From Hippopus hippopus (taxonomy: Eukaryota; Mollusca; Bivalvia; Cardiida; Cardiidae): DNA of 64,000 nucleotides. Shown one piece after another: positions 44,201 through 50,639 of the stretch (the first letter of the stretch is position 1; every line of letters starts with the position of its first letter). The notes below the pieces were generated by a model. The model saw only the letters and a program-made list of their open reading frames with translations, was not told the DNA's origin and did no database searches. The translations under genes were made by a program, and so were the position numbers. The DNA is taken from positions 5,417,501-5,481,500 of the forward strand of contig OX328108.1 of the NCBI GenBank assembly GCA_946811185.2, read 5' to 3'.

Positions 44201-47200
44201 AGAATACTAGGACTGACAATAGAAGGCAATGATTTAGCAATCAGGGTTTGCAATAAAGAAATAAACTTACCATTCTCATACTCTACTTCACTGCCTGTTT
44301 TATCATCATACTTCAGTGGAACATACACAGGTTCAGTCTGTTAGAATATAAAGATAAAGAGATTGTAAAGAGATCATACTTCATATCATTCTTTTTGGTA
44401 GTTTATCAAGAAATAATAGTGGATTATGATTTGATATTTCATGGTTACGACCAGTGAAAAATACCAATTTCATGTTTTCTAACTCTTCAACTGAAAGTAG
44501 AAACAGTAGTTCCAGCGCTCTAGTTACTTAGGTAAACAGCGCATTCCATTCAACCACAGGGTATTATGATGTAATTTACCCTACATTTCTCGCACTTTAC
44601 CTAACATTGTAATGTGTTGTTATGCGGAAGGGGTACGCCATTGGGAATTACCGAAAACAACCGCACTAAATTTTGATGAAAGTCCCAAGCAAAAAAGGGG
44701 GTAGAAGCATGAAATAAATAGGAGCCACGCGTGAAGATATTACCAATGATGTTCACTTGATGAAATAAATTCCTATCTTTCACCGAAAAAAACAAATATC
44801 CTCTATGTAGTCAAAATGTTACACTAATCATAATGTAATTTTCATCCTTAGAGCAACAACCATCAACTAACACATAACATCCTGAAACAAATTTACAATA
44901 GACAACTGTAACAGTTTACCAGACAAACAAAATTTTAGACTTGTCCAAACTAAAAGCATTTGCAGATAAAATGCAATGTGGCTCAAATGATGGGATTTCT
45001 TTGAGAGAGTAGAAGACATTGTGGGAAAAGGAGTAAAATGTTGTTTCCAAAAGTCTTTTTGCTCAAGATCATTACATAACAAGAGATTGTGTGGTAAAGG
45101 ATTATACAAATATTTTAAAATGTAGACATTCAACATCAACTTAAGTTTTATAAATGAAAAAATAATGTTGCAAAAGGAGAAATTACTCATAGCAATCATG
45201 ACTTAGCCTTTCATGATTATTATGTTAAGATCTTTCACTCATGACCTCTTAAAAGACATTTGTAGTGGGTAATGTTGACAACAGCCTGGTCAATTTGTAA
45301 AAACCAAGACGAATTGAAATTCAACCCTTTACACCACAATCTTGAGTTTTAATGACCCTGGATTTGGAAGCTCTGGACAACATTTGGGGAAAAGGAGCAT
45401 TGTCTACTTTTCAGAATATTCTCCTTCTCCCATAATGTTTTCTACCCTATGAAAATCGGTTTAATCATTTAGACTACATTTATTTTTGTGGTCTGTAAAT
45501 TGGAGCAGTCTTAAATTTGTTGTACACTTAATACATGACCACAGCTGAAAAACTTGGCTTAAAGGAAAAGTATTGTGTATTTCCTTCCGCTACAATGTTT
45601 TCAAAAATAGTGTTATGCAAACTGTTTGTAATCTGTTATGATTTAACTCTTTACCATACAACCTTGTTATTTAATAACTTTGAGAAAAAGAAAAAGGCTT
45701 TTGAAAACATTGTGGGAAAAGGAGAAAATGCTTGTAGCCTTTTTCTCCATTTCCCACAATTTTTTCAAAGCCAAATACAATCAGCAGAGTCATATATGGC
45801 TTGCAACACGCGAAAAGGGACATTCGGACATTTGCATAAAGTGTCGTCTCCGATCAGCCTGCGCAGTCTGCGCAGGCTAATCCGAGACGGCACTTTACGA
45901 CTACATTAAATTTTTTCCTACAGTAGACCTGCGTGAAACAGAAAATTCGGACTGCGCAGGCTGATCCGAGACGACACTTTACGCATATGTCCAAATGCCC
46001 CTTTTCACATGTTGCAGGCCATATCATTTGTCATCTGTGAATTCTTTCAAATCAGAGAAGTCAAAAATTCCGTCATTTTGTACAGAGTCCATGGTCTGTA
46101 TCCACCAGCCATTCTCAAGAACATTCTTAGTCTTATTCTCTAAAATTTCCTAAATTTGAAAGTAACCTAACTTCTGATTGGCTAAACCAAATGATTTAGC
46201 CAATCAGTGGCGATACAAAATGGTTTAGCCAATCAAAAGTTGTGTTTCTTTAAAATTTAAACAATTCTGGAGAATAAGACTAAGAACATTCTTGAGAATG
46301 GTTCGGGAATAGGGCCCAAGGTAAAGATATGAAATCAAGATTATAAACAAAATATAATGAAACTGTTACTTACCAGCAATTCTTCTGTTTCGATAGAATC
46401 TGTTCCATTGGCTGTAGGAGAAATCTGGAAGCAGAAAATAATTTAAATTTAGTAAATGTAAAAAGTACAAAATAATCCAAAATTAGTAAATGCAAATATG
46501 TTTAGCCTATTATCATACGATTCCTTCTTTAAATGTGTCTACAAATGAAATATTTTGAAAACACAGAGCAATAAGAAGTAGCCTGAAAAAAGTCCTCCCT
46601 TTTTCACAATGTTTTCTAGAGCATAACCTATCAGGGGACTTCAACTCATTTTCACCAAATCTTCAAAAACTGTCACCTGCTGATGCTTTAAATTTCAAAG
46701 ATGCTTAAAAATATCCTTAAATTTGTTGAAAAGGGCAGGATGTTATGTTCTGACACAAAGTTGTGGTTTTTTTTTTTTCTGTTTAAATGCAAAAAAAACT
46801 ACATTAACTCTTTACACGAGGGTTGTTCGATATGTAATGTGTATTGTATGATATCTCAAAAGCATTCGACTCAAATAGTGAAATGAACATTACATCCCTT
46901 CAAAATATTCTCCGCGGTTTGAAATACATAATTTCAATCTCTGAATCCATTTCTGAAATGCATCACGGTACGCTGATTTAGGTAGACCTCTGAGGCACTG
47001 ACTGATGGCTGAGCCAAGGGCTTGTCGGGACTTGTAACGACGACCAGATAAGAACTTTTTAAGTTTTGGAAAAAGGAAAAAGTCGCATGGGGCTAGATAT
47101 GGAGAGTATGGTGGGTGTGGCAAGAGAGTAACCTTCTCCGACTTCAAAAATTGCTTCACAAGCTCACATGTATGAAATGGAGCATTATCATGAAGTAGAC

Positions 47201-50200
47201 GAACATGCCTAAATCCTGACACAGGGCGTCGTTTAAGATAATATTTCTTGAGCTTTTTTAGTATAACATCTCGGTAATACCGACCTGCAACAATTTTGCC
47301 CTTCGGCACCGGAATTTGTACGGCTATACCATCACATGAGAAGAATATGCAATAAAGAACCTTCTTTGTGCTTATGCTTCTTTTGGCAAATACAGGCCTT
47401 CTACCGTGTTTAGTTAGCCATATTTTGTTTCCAATTTTTCTTACTGTTTCGAAATAGTGAATCCATGTTCCGTCACCAGTAACAATGTTTGCAAATTGTC
47501 TTTGATTGAATTTGGGAAACATTTTGAGCAATTGCTTAGCAGTTTGTACTCGTACCCGTTTTTGGTCACCTGTCAATATATGCGGTATCCATCTGGCAGA
47601 AATCTTTCGTACTTTCAAAATACGCTTCAAAATGAAATGCACCCGCGATAGCAATATGCCAACAGTGTTTGCAATATCACGAATCGTGTATCTGCCATCA
47701 CTTTCAATTATTTCCCTGACTTTTGAGACATTTGCCTTGCCTGTTACAGTCACAGGTCGACCAGATTTTGCTGCATCTTTGACGGACTCTGTGCCAGTCA
47801 GAAATTTCTTTCTCCACCTACAAACTGTCTCATTAGATACCTTATCAGACCCATAAACTTCTCCCAATTCAGTAAAAATCTGCTTTACCGAATGACCGAG
47901 TTTTGTGCGAACTTTTATATAAGCTCTAATTTCTTCAATATTCTTAATCCGTTTTCCAACCATTTTTACAACAGTGGTCAACGACTAGCTCTAATGAAAT
48001 AACTATAAGTTTAAAACTATGTGGAGCTAAAGGCTCGTGTTTATACCGTTGGAAAGGTATTGAATAGAGCTATTCAAGCGTATCATCATCCACGAAATCG
48101 TTGAAAGCGTTATCACGCTGTGGTACAATACACATTTTATATCGAACAGCCCTCGTATCTGCAAATATCTGATCTACCTAAGCTGGGATGATTTTATTAT
48201 CATAAATTTATAATTTGCTTTGAATTTTCTGTAACCATCTAGTAAAAAAGGAAGTTCAATGACCAATTACTTTTATCAGGAGCTTTTTCAAATTACGCAA
48301 AGAACAAACATTTCAGAGAACCAAAGTAGTTTTTTTTCCTACAAGAATGAAAAATTTTATGAAACATACTTGTAGCAATATTTGCTTGTGATCAGCAATA
48401 ATCTGCTCCTTTTCTTACACTGTTTTCAAAGACTTTCAGCAGAAGGTACACATCATAAGGATCAGATTCTGATTAGAATCAACCCTTTATCGCATAATAC
48501 CATATTTTCATAGCCTCATAAGAGACAGGCTTTTGAATAACATTGGAGAAAAAAGACAAAATGCTAGTAACAAGCATTTTCCACTTACCTGGGATGCTTT
48601 CTGCCCTTTCCACAAGTAATACCATCATTTGAACTACAATTTATCTGCTGTCCACAAATGCTTTCTATTTTGACTGGTCCACAATTTCCTCATCTGGTTA
48701 AGAGTTTTATGTTGAAAAGTTTATCTCTTTGACATACGGTGAAATTCTAGACTTCTTCAAATGGAAAGCATTTGCAGATAACAAAGTAAATACCAATACA
48801 ATAATTGAATTTGCACTTGAACATGTAAAAAACATTGTGGGGAAAGGACAAAATGCTGGTTAAAGTCATTTTTTCTTTAACCCACACATTCAAAAAGTCC
48901 CTTTCTAAGGGTCTATGTGGCACAGGGCTAACTCTTAATCAGATAATAAAATTTTAGACTTATCCAATTTGAAAGCATTTGTGGGCTATATACTACATTT
49001 GTCTCGAACAATGCAGTTTGTCTTGAAAAGGGTTAAATAAAAATATGGAAACAGGAGAAAACACTGGAAACAGGCATTTTCTCCTCTTCTCACAATATTT
49101 TCAAAGATCTTCTTCCTGACGGTCATTTAAACTTGAAACTGTATTTGAAAAAAAGTTTATAAGAAACAAATCTCAATTACCAGGTTCTTTTTGCACTGAT
49201 TCCTCCAGGGTTTCCAGAATAGAAAGCCAGACAGGTATAAAGTAAACATGGCAGTTTTCATATAGGTGCTGAAGTATGGTTTGCTGTAATTTTCATTCTT
49301 GAACAGATACTGAAATATAATAGACACAAAACACATTCAATTCTTTTACTACCAAATAAATAATTTACACTTTTTCACTGGCTATAAATATAGTTCCACT
49401 GCAAGATGAAGAGACAGTTTGGCCTTATTCTAAAATAAAGTAGTGGACAGAGTAGATCAGAGATCAGATTGCACATTCTGTGCAGTCTGATCTTGATCTA
49501 CACTGTCCACAAACGCTTCTGGTGTCGTCAACAGTAAGGAAAGAGTTAACCCTATACTAAACAATCCCTGGTTCATGACCCCATGAAAGAATGCTTTTGA
49601 AAACATTGTGGGAAAATGAGAAAATGTTGTGGCATTTCCTCCTTTTCCAACAATGTTTTCTACTTCATGTTTATCAGAATATCAAAGAAGTAACACTGCT
49701 TCATAAAGGTAAAGAATCAGACTTAAGGACCTGTGCAGTATGATCTTGATCTACCCATCTACATAGGCAACTTTCTTTAACTCATTACAAACCGATCCCA
49801 TTTTTTAACAATCCCAAAATGAAACCTTTTGCTTTTGCATCGTGAAATCAGAGAATTAATGGTAAACGGCATTTTTATCTTTTCTTACAATGTCTGCTAC
49901 CCTTCCAAAGACAAATTTTACATTTGGATCACATTAAATTTTGTCTGCTTCAAATGGTTTTACTCTTTACGAAATGACAAAATTCTAGAAATGTCCAAAC
50001 TGAAAGCATTTCCAGACGACAAAATAAATGTGACGCAAAAATTGAAACTTGTTTCTGGAAGGGTCAAAAACATTGCTGGAAAAGGAAAAAATGCTGGTGA
50101 CCAGCATTTTCTCCTTTTCCCCCAGTGTTTTTAAAAGCTTTTTTATTCAAGGTTGTTAAAAGTTAGAATTGAATGGTAAAGGGCAAATGCTGGACAAGTT

Positions 50201-50381
50201 CAAAACTTTTTTTGTCAGGTTAAGTTAAAGAGTTAACTATAAACTGGGCCATAGGGGAAAAGAAATAAAAAGTTACCTCAGTCAGTTCTGAAGAAGCCAC
50301 CCATATCAAATCAACGACCAGCAAAACAACTATACCAAGTACCAGTCTCTGGGCTTTTGTTAAGCCTGTTAGCCCAAACAT
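26240..50381 (-). CDS. SLC35F5: SLC35F5-type nucleotide-sugar/drug-metabolite superfamily transporter (gene span)
   Basis: A multi-pass membrane protein of the SLC35F family (EamA/DMT fold, about ten membrane helices). The physiological substrate of SLC35F5 is not well established. Twelve coding exons, all with GT-AG ends and matching phases, sum to 1,353 bases, that is 450 codons plus stop; human SLC35F5 is about 523 residues. Family-typical stretches include [20 protein letters not shown] at the N terminus, [81 protein letters not shown] and the C-terminal [12 protein letters not shown]. The gene occupies 24 kb because its introns are filled with repeats, and an intact mariner lies between the second and third coding exons. 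Identification is firm; substrate is not inferable. Confidence 0.93.
26323..26520 (+). mobile_element. MITE-A copy, old and diverged
   Basis: Begins 26 bases upstream (in transcript sense) of the last SLC35F5 exon. Long arm recognisable (ATCATTTGCAGACAGCAAA); core poorly paired. Confidence 0.6.
26690..27010 (-). repeat. Element G copy (reverse)
   Basis: Reverse complement of the 13505 copy: GCATAATTATGTCAAA, ATATCTTCAGTAAAAACA and ACATTTTCTCCAAAAACAGC. Confidence 0.6.
27158..27383 (+). mobile_element. MITE-A copy
   Basis: TTAA ends; right arm loosely paired (AGTATTTTTCTTTTTCC). Confidence 0.85.
27420..27640 (+). mobile_element. MITE-A remnant
   Basis: GTGGGAAAAGAAGAGAAGC / ATTTCTTCTTTTCCCACA core inside eroded flanks. 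Confidence 0.5.
27655..27885 (+). mobile_element. MITE-A copy, eroded right end
   Basis: TTAACCTTTTACCAATCAAC left end; GTGTGGCTAATGTATAA at the right. Confidence 0.75.
28261..28516. mobile_element. PAL-D element, double hairpin
   Basis: Outer inverted ends ATGGCTTGCGACACACGAA / TTTCATGTGTTGCAGGCCAT enclose two hairpins, GTGGCGTCTCGGATCAGCC...GGCTAATCCGAGTCGCCAC and AGTGTCGCTTCGGATCAG...CTGATCCGAAACGACACT. Confidence 0.8.
28706..28928 (-). mobile_element. MITE-A copy
   Basis: CTTTTACCAATCAATCC left end. Loop region altered (CACCGGTTATCTGCATT). Confidence 0.8.
29134..29331 (+). mobile_element. MITE-A copy, left end lost
   Basis: Starts CTTTTAGACCAGTCC; right end GTATAGGGTTAA shares TTAA with the next fragment. 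Confidence 0.75.
29328..29388 (+). mobile_element. MITE-A left fragment cut by element F
   Basis: TTAACTTTCTGCCAAATGAC to AAAGGATTTGC, then element F. Confidence 0.7.
29389..30170 (+). mobile_element. Element F, truncated
   Basis: AGAGGGCCATGATGGCCCTC head and four diverged 165-bp units (TGTAAAACTTGTGAC, ATTTGG(T/C)AGCCCT). The CTTCGGCCAGTGGAGC tail is missing. Confidence 0.7.
30715..31045 (-). repeat. Element G copy (reverse)
   Basis: Matches the 26690 copy, including TTGTATGGGTTTCCCTTTTG and CGTTTTCCCCGAAAACAGCC. Confidence 0.6.
31119..32396 (+). mobile_element. Element F, full-length (about 1.28 kb)
   Basis: CAAGAGGGCCATGATGGCCC head. Successive units with TGTAAAACTTGTGACCCC at about 31512, 31678, 31848 and, as ATAAAACTTGTGACCCC, about 32010. 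The 3' part GTTGCCATGGTAACCAGAG, then GACGGACGCACGATGG and TTTGGCCAATGGAACTAAAA. Confidence 0.75.
32582..32766 (+). mobile_element. MITE-A copy with deletion in the right arm
   Basis: AACCTTGTGGG / CCCACAAGGTT symmetric variant as in the 13065 copy. About 18 bases of the right hairpin arm are missing. Confidence 0.75.
32946..33262. mobile_element. PAL-C element, rearranged
   Basis: AATGCTCTATGAAAAGGAGG end, CAGCCTGCGCAGTCCATGCA hairpin, then a second partial copy (CTGGCACTAGGGGCTTAATG). Confidence 0.6.
33630..33830 (-). mobile_element. MITE-A remnant
   Basis: AAGGCTTTTGAAAACATTGA and a GGTAACCAGCATTTTCCCC half core; ends lost. Confidence 0.55.
34152..34312 (-). CDS. SLC35F5: SLC35F5 coding exon 11
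   Basis: [20 protein letters not shown], the last membrane helix, then [15 protein letters not shown] and a basic tail. Acceptor TTTTCTTCAG, donor CAAG|GTATGT. Confidence 0.93.
34457..34692 (-). mobile_element. MITE-A copy
   Basis: TAACTCTCTACCACACAATCC left end; diverged core. Confidence 0.75.
34920..35010 (-). CDS. SLC35F5: SLC35F5 coding exon 10
   Basis: [20 protein letters not shown] then [10 protein letters not shown]. Acceptor CTATTTTCAG, donor GGA|GTAAGT. A PAL-C element begins only 14 bases upstream of the acceptor. Confidence 0.93.
35025..35274 (-). mobile_element. PAL-C element next to SLC35F5 exon 10
   Basis: GTCATGCTCTGTGAAAAGGG and CACAGAGTATGGCTCA ends, CAGTCTGCGCAATCTGCACA hairpin. 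In transcript sense its CCCCCTTTTCAC end lies about 20-30 bases before the acceptor of exon 34920-35010. Confidence 0.8.
35445..35625. mobile_element. PAL-E element
   Basis: TTCACTAACCATTTTTCAG / AAGAATGGTTGGTGAATA ends and a hairpin ACACAACTTCTGATTGGCTA / TAGCCAATCACAAGTTGTGT. Other copies at 39030, 46093 and 61799. Confidence 0.8.
35932..36154 (-). mobile_element. MITE-A copy, diverged
   Basis: TGACCCTTTACCAAGCTGCC left end; AATTTGTCATCTTCAAGTGC long arm. Confidence 0.7.
36270..36496 (-). mobile_element. MITE-A copy
   Basis: TTAAACCTTTAGCACAC left end. Arms CATAATGGG / CCCATAATG share one change from the family CATTGTGGG. Confidence 0.85.
36523..36737 (+). mobile_element. PAL-B element with TTAA ends
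   Basis: TTAACCCTTAAAACCCTG and GCGCTTTAAGAGTTAA ends; hairpin AAAGATCAGACTGCACATTT / TGTGCAGTCTGATCTTG. Confidence 0.75.
36776..36935 (-). CDS. SLC35F5: SLC35F5 coding exon 9
   Basis: [20 protein letters not shown] and [15 protein letters not shown], two membrane helices. Acceptor TATTGCAG, donor TGTG|GTAAGT. Confidence 0.95.
37459..37684 (+). mobile_element. MITE-A copy, diverged
   Basis: TTAACTCTTTCACAATG left end; right TTAA shared with the next fragment. Confidence 0.75.
37681..37855 (+). mobile_element. MITE-A copy without hairpin core
   Basis: Long arm intact (CAAAATTTTGTAGACTTGTC) but the whole core is deleted. Confidence 0.7.
38128..38294 (-). CDS. SLC35F5: SLC35F5 coding exon 8
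   Basis: [20 protein letters not shown] through [14 protein letters not shown]. Acceptor TTTGTATTCCAG, donor TTTG|GTAAGTT. Confidence 0.95.
38800..39030 (+). mobile_element. MITE-A copy
   Basis: CTCTTTATCAGATGTCG left end, GGGTAAAGGGTTAA right end; loop GGTTGCC. Confidence 0.8.
39030..39200. mobile_element. PAL-E element
   Basis: CTTCTTGGCCTTATTC end, hairpin AACACAACTTCTGTCTGACT / AATCAGAAGTTGTCTTACA, with CTTGGTGAATACGG at the right. It abuts the preceding MITE-A. Confidence 0.7.
39405..39480. mobile_element. PAL-B hairpin fragment
   Basis: ATTTCAGATAAGACTACAAC / TGTGCAGTCTCATCTTGAT with a CTGTCCAC end. Confidence 0.5.
39585..39850 (-). mobile_element. SINE-2 copy, diverged
   Basis: Body shares CAACATTAT, CATGGCAGC, TTTCCTGG/TTTCTTGG and CACATAACA/CACAAAACA segments with 40360-40676, in the same order. 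Confidence 0.5.
39863..40054 (-). mobile_element. MITE-A copy, left arm deleted
   Basis: TTAACTCTTTGCCACACAAC, then directly into GCATTTTCTCC. Confidence 0.75.
40100..40269 (-). CDS. SLC35F5: SLC35F5 coding exon 7
   Basis: [20 protein letters not shown] and [19 protein letters not shown], the best conserved part of the transporter core. Acceptor TTCTTTGCAG, donor CAG|GTGCGT. Confidence 0.95.
40360..40676 (-). mobile_element. SINE-2 copy with tRNA-like head
   Basis: On the - strand the head reads CCCGGTAGCTCAGTCAGTAG with a following B-box-like region, then the shared body running toward lower coordinates. Confidence 0.6.
40700..40915. mobile_element. Two PAL-B hairpin fragments
   Basis: GATCTGACTACATGTTCTGT / GCATTCTGATCTTGAT near 40720, and GCATTTTATGCAGTCTGATC near 40868. 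Confidence 0.5.
40933..41160 (-). mobile_element. MITE-A copy
   Basis: CACCCTTTACCACAAAATG left end. The left arm alone carries CTGTAGGAAAAGCAG, so this copy shows unpaired changes. Confidence 0.85.
41225..41425 (+). mobile_element. MITE-A copy, shortened
   Basis: CTCATTACCAAACAAC left end; core reduced to AATGCTGGTCTCCAGCATT. Confidence 0.75.
41591..41727 (-). CDS. SLC35F5: SLC35F5 coding exon 6
   Basis: [20 protein letters not shown] through [17 protein letters not shown], ending at the start of a membrane helix. Acceptor CTTTTCAG, donor CTA|GTAAGT. Confidence 0.92.
41755..41999 (-). mobile_element. SINE-2 copy
   Basis: The - strand head GGCCAGGTAGCTCAGTGGTT and B-box GGGTTCGATATCCGG, with the body extending to lower coordinates. 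Confidence 0.65.
42028..42254 (-). mobile_element. MITE-A copy
   Basis: AACCCATTCACCACACAATCC left end; TTTAGTAAAGGGATTA right end. Confidence 0.8.
42265..42484 (-). mobile_element. MITE-A copy, diverged
   Basis: TGCAATACAATCCCTGG left end; core CTTGTTACCAGCTTTT poorly paired. Confidence 0.65.
42482..42711 (-). mobile_element. MITE-A copy
   Basis: TTAA ends. The loop-proximal stem CTGATGATCAG is symmetric but differs from the family CTGGTAACCAG. Confidence 0.8.
42798..42854 (-). CDS. SLC35F5: SLC35F5 coding exon 5
   Basis: [18 protein letters not shown]. The VRF(S/N)N(I/L)ME(I/V)RQL motif is a family hallmark. Donor CAG|GTACGAG. Confidence 0.92.
42881..43101 (+). mobile_element. MITE-A copy directly before SLC35F5 exon 5
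   Basis: It ends about 27 bases upstream (transcript sense) of the exon 42798-42854 acceptor. Core slightly unpaired (CCACCATTTT). Confidence 0.8.
43225..43440 (+). mobile_element. tRNA-like SINE
   Basis: GCATGGCTCAGTGGTAAAG and CCCAGGTTCAAAC form A- and B-box-like motifs, followed by AAGAAAGACACTTAAAAGCC. Confidence 0.5.
43470..43617 (-). mobile_element. MITE-A half copy
   Basis: Starts at CTGGTAACCAGCACTTTC and runs to GGGAAAGGGTTAA, shared with the next copy. Confidence 0.75.
43614..43830 (+). mobile_element. MITE-A copy
   Basis: TTAACTCTTTACCAAACGAC left end; right end degraded before the palindrome at 43835. Confidence 0.8.
43835..44005. repeat. Large near-perfect palindrome, about 171 bp
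   Basis: Arms GGTTTATCGTTCAAT...GTTGTGAGTTATGAGGC and GCCTCATAACTCACAAC...ATTGAACGATAAACC pair for about 75 bases each. The loop GAGGGCAATAGCCCGA is itself a small hairpin. Confidence 0.9.
44271..44337 (-). CDS. SLC35F5: SLC35F5 coding exon 4
   Basis: [20 protein letters not shown]; the EP(V/L)YVP phrase is conserved in SLC35F5. Acceptor TTCTAACAG, donor ATG|GTAAGT. Confidence 0.9.
44913..45107 (+). mobile_element. MITE-A copy, right core arm deleted
   Basis: GTTTACCAGACAAAC left end; GTGGGAAAAGGAG has no partner arm. Confidence 0.75.
45322..45530 (-). mobile_element. MITE-A copy, diverged core
   Basis: TCAACCCTTTACACCACAATC left end; core GGAGCATTGTCTACTTTTCAG. Confidence 0.7.
45643..46090 (-). 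mobile_element. MITE-A copy interrupted by PAL-D
   Basis: Left part from TTAACTCTTTACCATAC to about 45795, right part 46023-46090 (ATCATTTGTCATCTGTG onward). Confidence 0.75.
45796..46022. mobile_element. PAL-D element nested in MITE-A
   Basis: ATGGCTTGCAACACGCG / CACATGTTGCAGGCCAT ends; first hairpin TGTCGTCTCCGATCAGCC...GGCTAATCCGAGACGGCA intact, second one shortened. Confidence 0.8.
46093..46318. mobile_element. PAL-E element
   Basis: ACCAGCCATTCTCAAGAAC / TTCTTGAGAATGGTTCGGGA ends. TTCTGATTGGCTAAACC is repeated with an extra inner CAATCAGTGGCGATACAAAA segment. Confidence 0.8.
46374..46424 (-). CDS. SLC35F5: SLC35F5 coding exon 3
   Basis: 17 codons, [17 protein letters not shown], a hydrophilic loop. 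Acceptor GCTTCCAG, donor CTG|GTAAGT. It is short but bounded by strong splice sites. Confidence 0.85.
46817..48155 (-). mobile_element. mariner transposon, full length with inverted ends
   Basis: 1,339 bp between 32-bp terminal inverted repeats CGAGGGTTGTTCGATATG... and CGAGGGCTGTTCGATATA... that match at 29 of 32 positions. The right end is followed by TA, while the left end is preceded by TACA, so the left tip or duplication is altered. It lies in the SLC35F5 intron between coding exons 2 and 3, on the same strand as the gene. Confidence 0.9.
46890..47981 (-). CDS. mariner transposase, intact
   Basis: Cut-and-paste transposase of the Tc1/mariner superfamily that inserts at TA. The frame is open for 363 codons from 47981; the second Met ([12 protein letters not shown]) at codon 7 gives a more usual length. 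N-terminal helix-turn-helix region with SGRPVTV linker, WIPHIL at 131-136, and the catalytic triad D170 (TGDGTW), D265 (HDNAPFH) and D300 (YSPYLAPCD). D265 and D300 are separated by 34 residues, the DD34D signature of mariner. No stop or frameshift, so it may be recent. Activity is not shown. Confidence 0.92.
   Translation of the reverse strand: MTTVVKMVGKRIKNIEEIRAYIKVRTKLGHSVKQIFTELGEVYGSDKVSNETVCRWRKKFLTGTESVKDAAKSGRPVTVTGKANVSKVREIIESDGRYTIRDIANTVGILLSRVHFILKRILKVRKISARWIPHILTGDQKRVRVQTAKQLLKMFPKFNQRQFANIVTGDGTWIHYFETVRKIGNKIWLTKHGRRPVFAKRSISTKKVLYCIFFSCDGIAVQIPVPKGKIVAGRYYRDVILKKLKKYYLKRRPVSGFRHVRLLHDNAPFHTCELVKQFLKSEKVTLLPHPPYSPYLAPCDFFLFPKLKKFLSGRRYKSRQALGSAISQCLRGLPKSAYRDAFQKWIQRLKLCISNRGEYFEGM
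48478..48706 (-). mobile_element. MITE-A copy
   Basis: TCAACCCTTTATCGCATAAT left end; diverged core. Confidence 0.7.
48721..48931 (+). mobile_element. MITE-A copy, diverged
   Basis: ATCTCTTTGACATACGGTG left end and GGCACAGGGCTAA right end, adjacent to another copy. Confidence 0.65.
48928..49162 (+). mobile_element. MITE-A copy, diverged
   Basis: Ends 19 bases before exon 49181-49309 (its donor side). GGAAACAGGAGAAAACACTGG core. Confidence 0.65.
49181..49309 (-). CDS. SLC35F5: SLC35F5 coding exon 2
   Basis: 43 codons, phase 0 to 0, [20 protein letters not shown] then [13 protein letters not shown]. The acceptor is TATATTTCAG and the donor CTG|GTAATTG. Confidence 0.92.
49430..49555. mobile_element. 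PAL-B element
   Basis: Hairpin GAGATCAGATTGCACATTCT / GTGCAGTCTGATCTTGATC; right end AAGGAAAGAGTTAA joined to a MITE-A remnant at 49553-49670. Confidence 0.7.
49959..50185 (+). mobile_element. MITE-A copy
   Basis: TTTACTCTTTACGAAATGAC left end, ATGGTAAAGGGCAA right end. Confidence 0.8.
50277..50381 (-). CDS. SLC35F5: SLC35F5 coding exon 1 (start codon)
   Basis: ATG at 50379-50381 opens [11 protein letters not shown], followed by the first membrane helix ending WVASSELTE. Donor GAG|GTAACT. The exon continues upstream as 5' UTR to a likely acceptor TTTTCTAG after 50422. Confidence 0.9.
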
Positions 50382-50639
50382 CTTTTCGCAGATTTAAATG
50401 CCCTTTCTGACTTGAATGCTTGCTAGAAAACATAAAGAAAAATCAAGAAAATAGTGCTGAATGATTAGCTGACGCTCACAGGATCATAACCTCTAGTACT
50501 CATGGTATCTCTGGTAACCGTCTGATACAGAGATCGCTAACAGGCTACCAGTTTTATCTTAACCATAACATCTGCAATGTTACTAATAATTACTTACTCG
50601 AAAGCTTAGTATTGTGTTTATTGAGCATAAAAGCAGAAA

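Noticed and set aside
47457..47856. Open frames on the + strand inside the mariner
   Set aside because: They are antisense shadows of the transposase gene.
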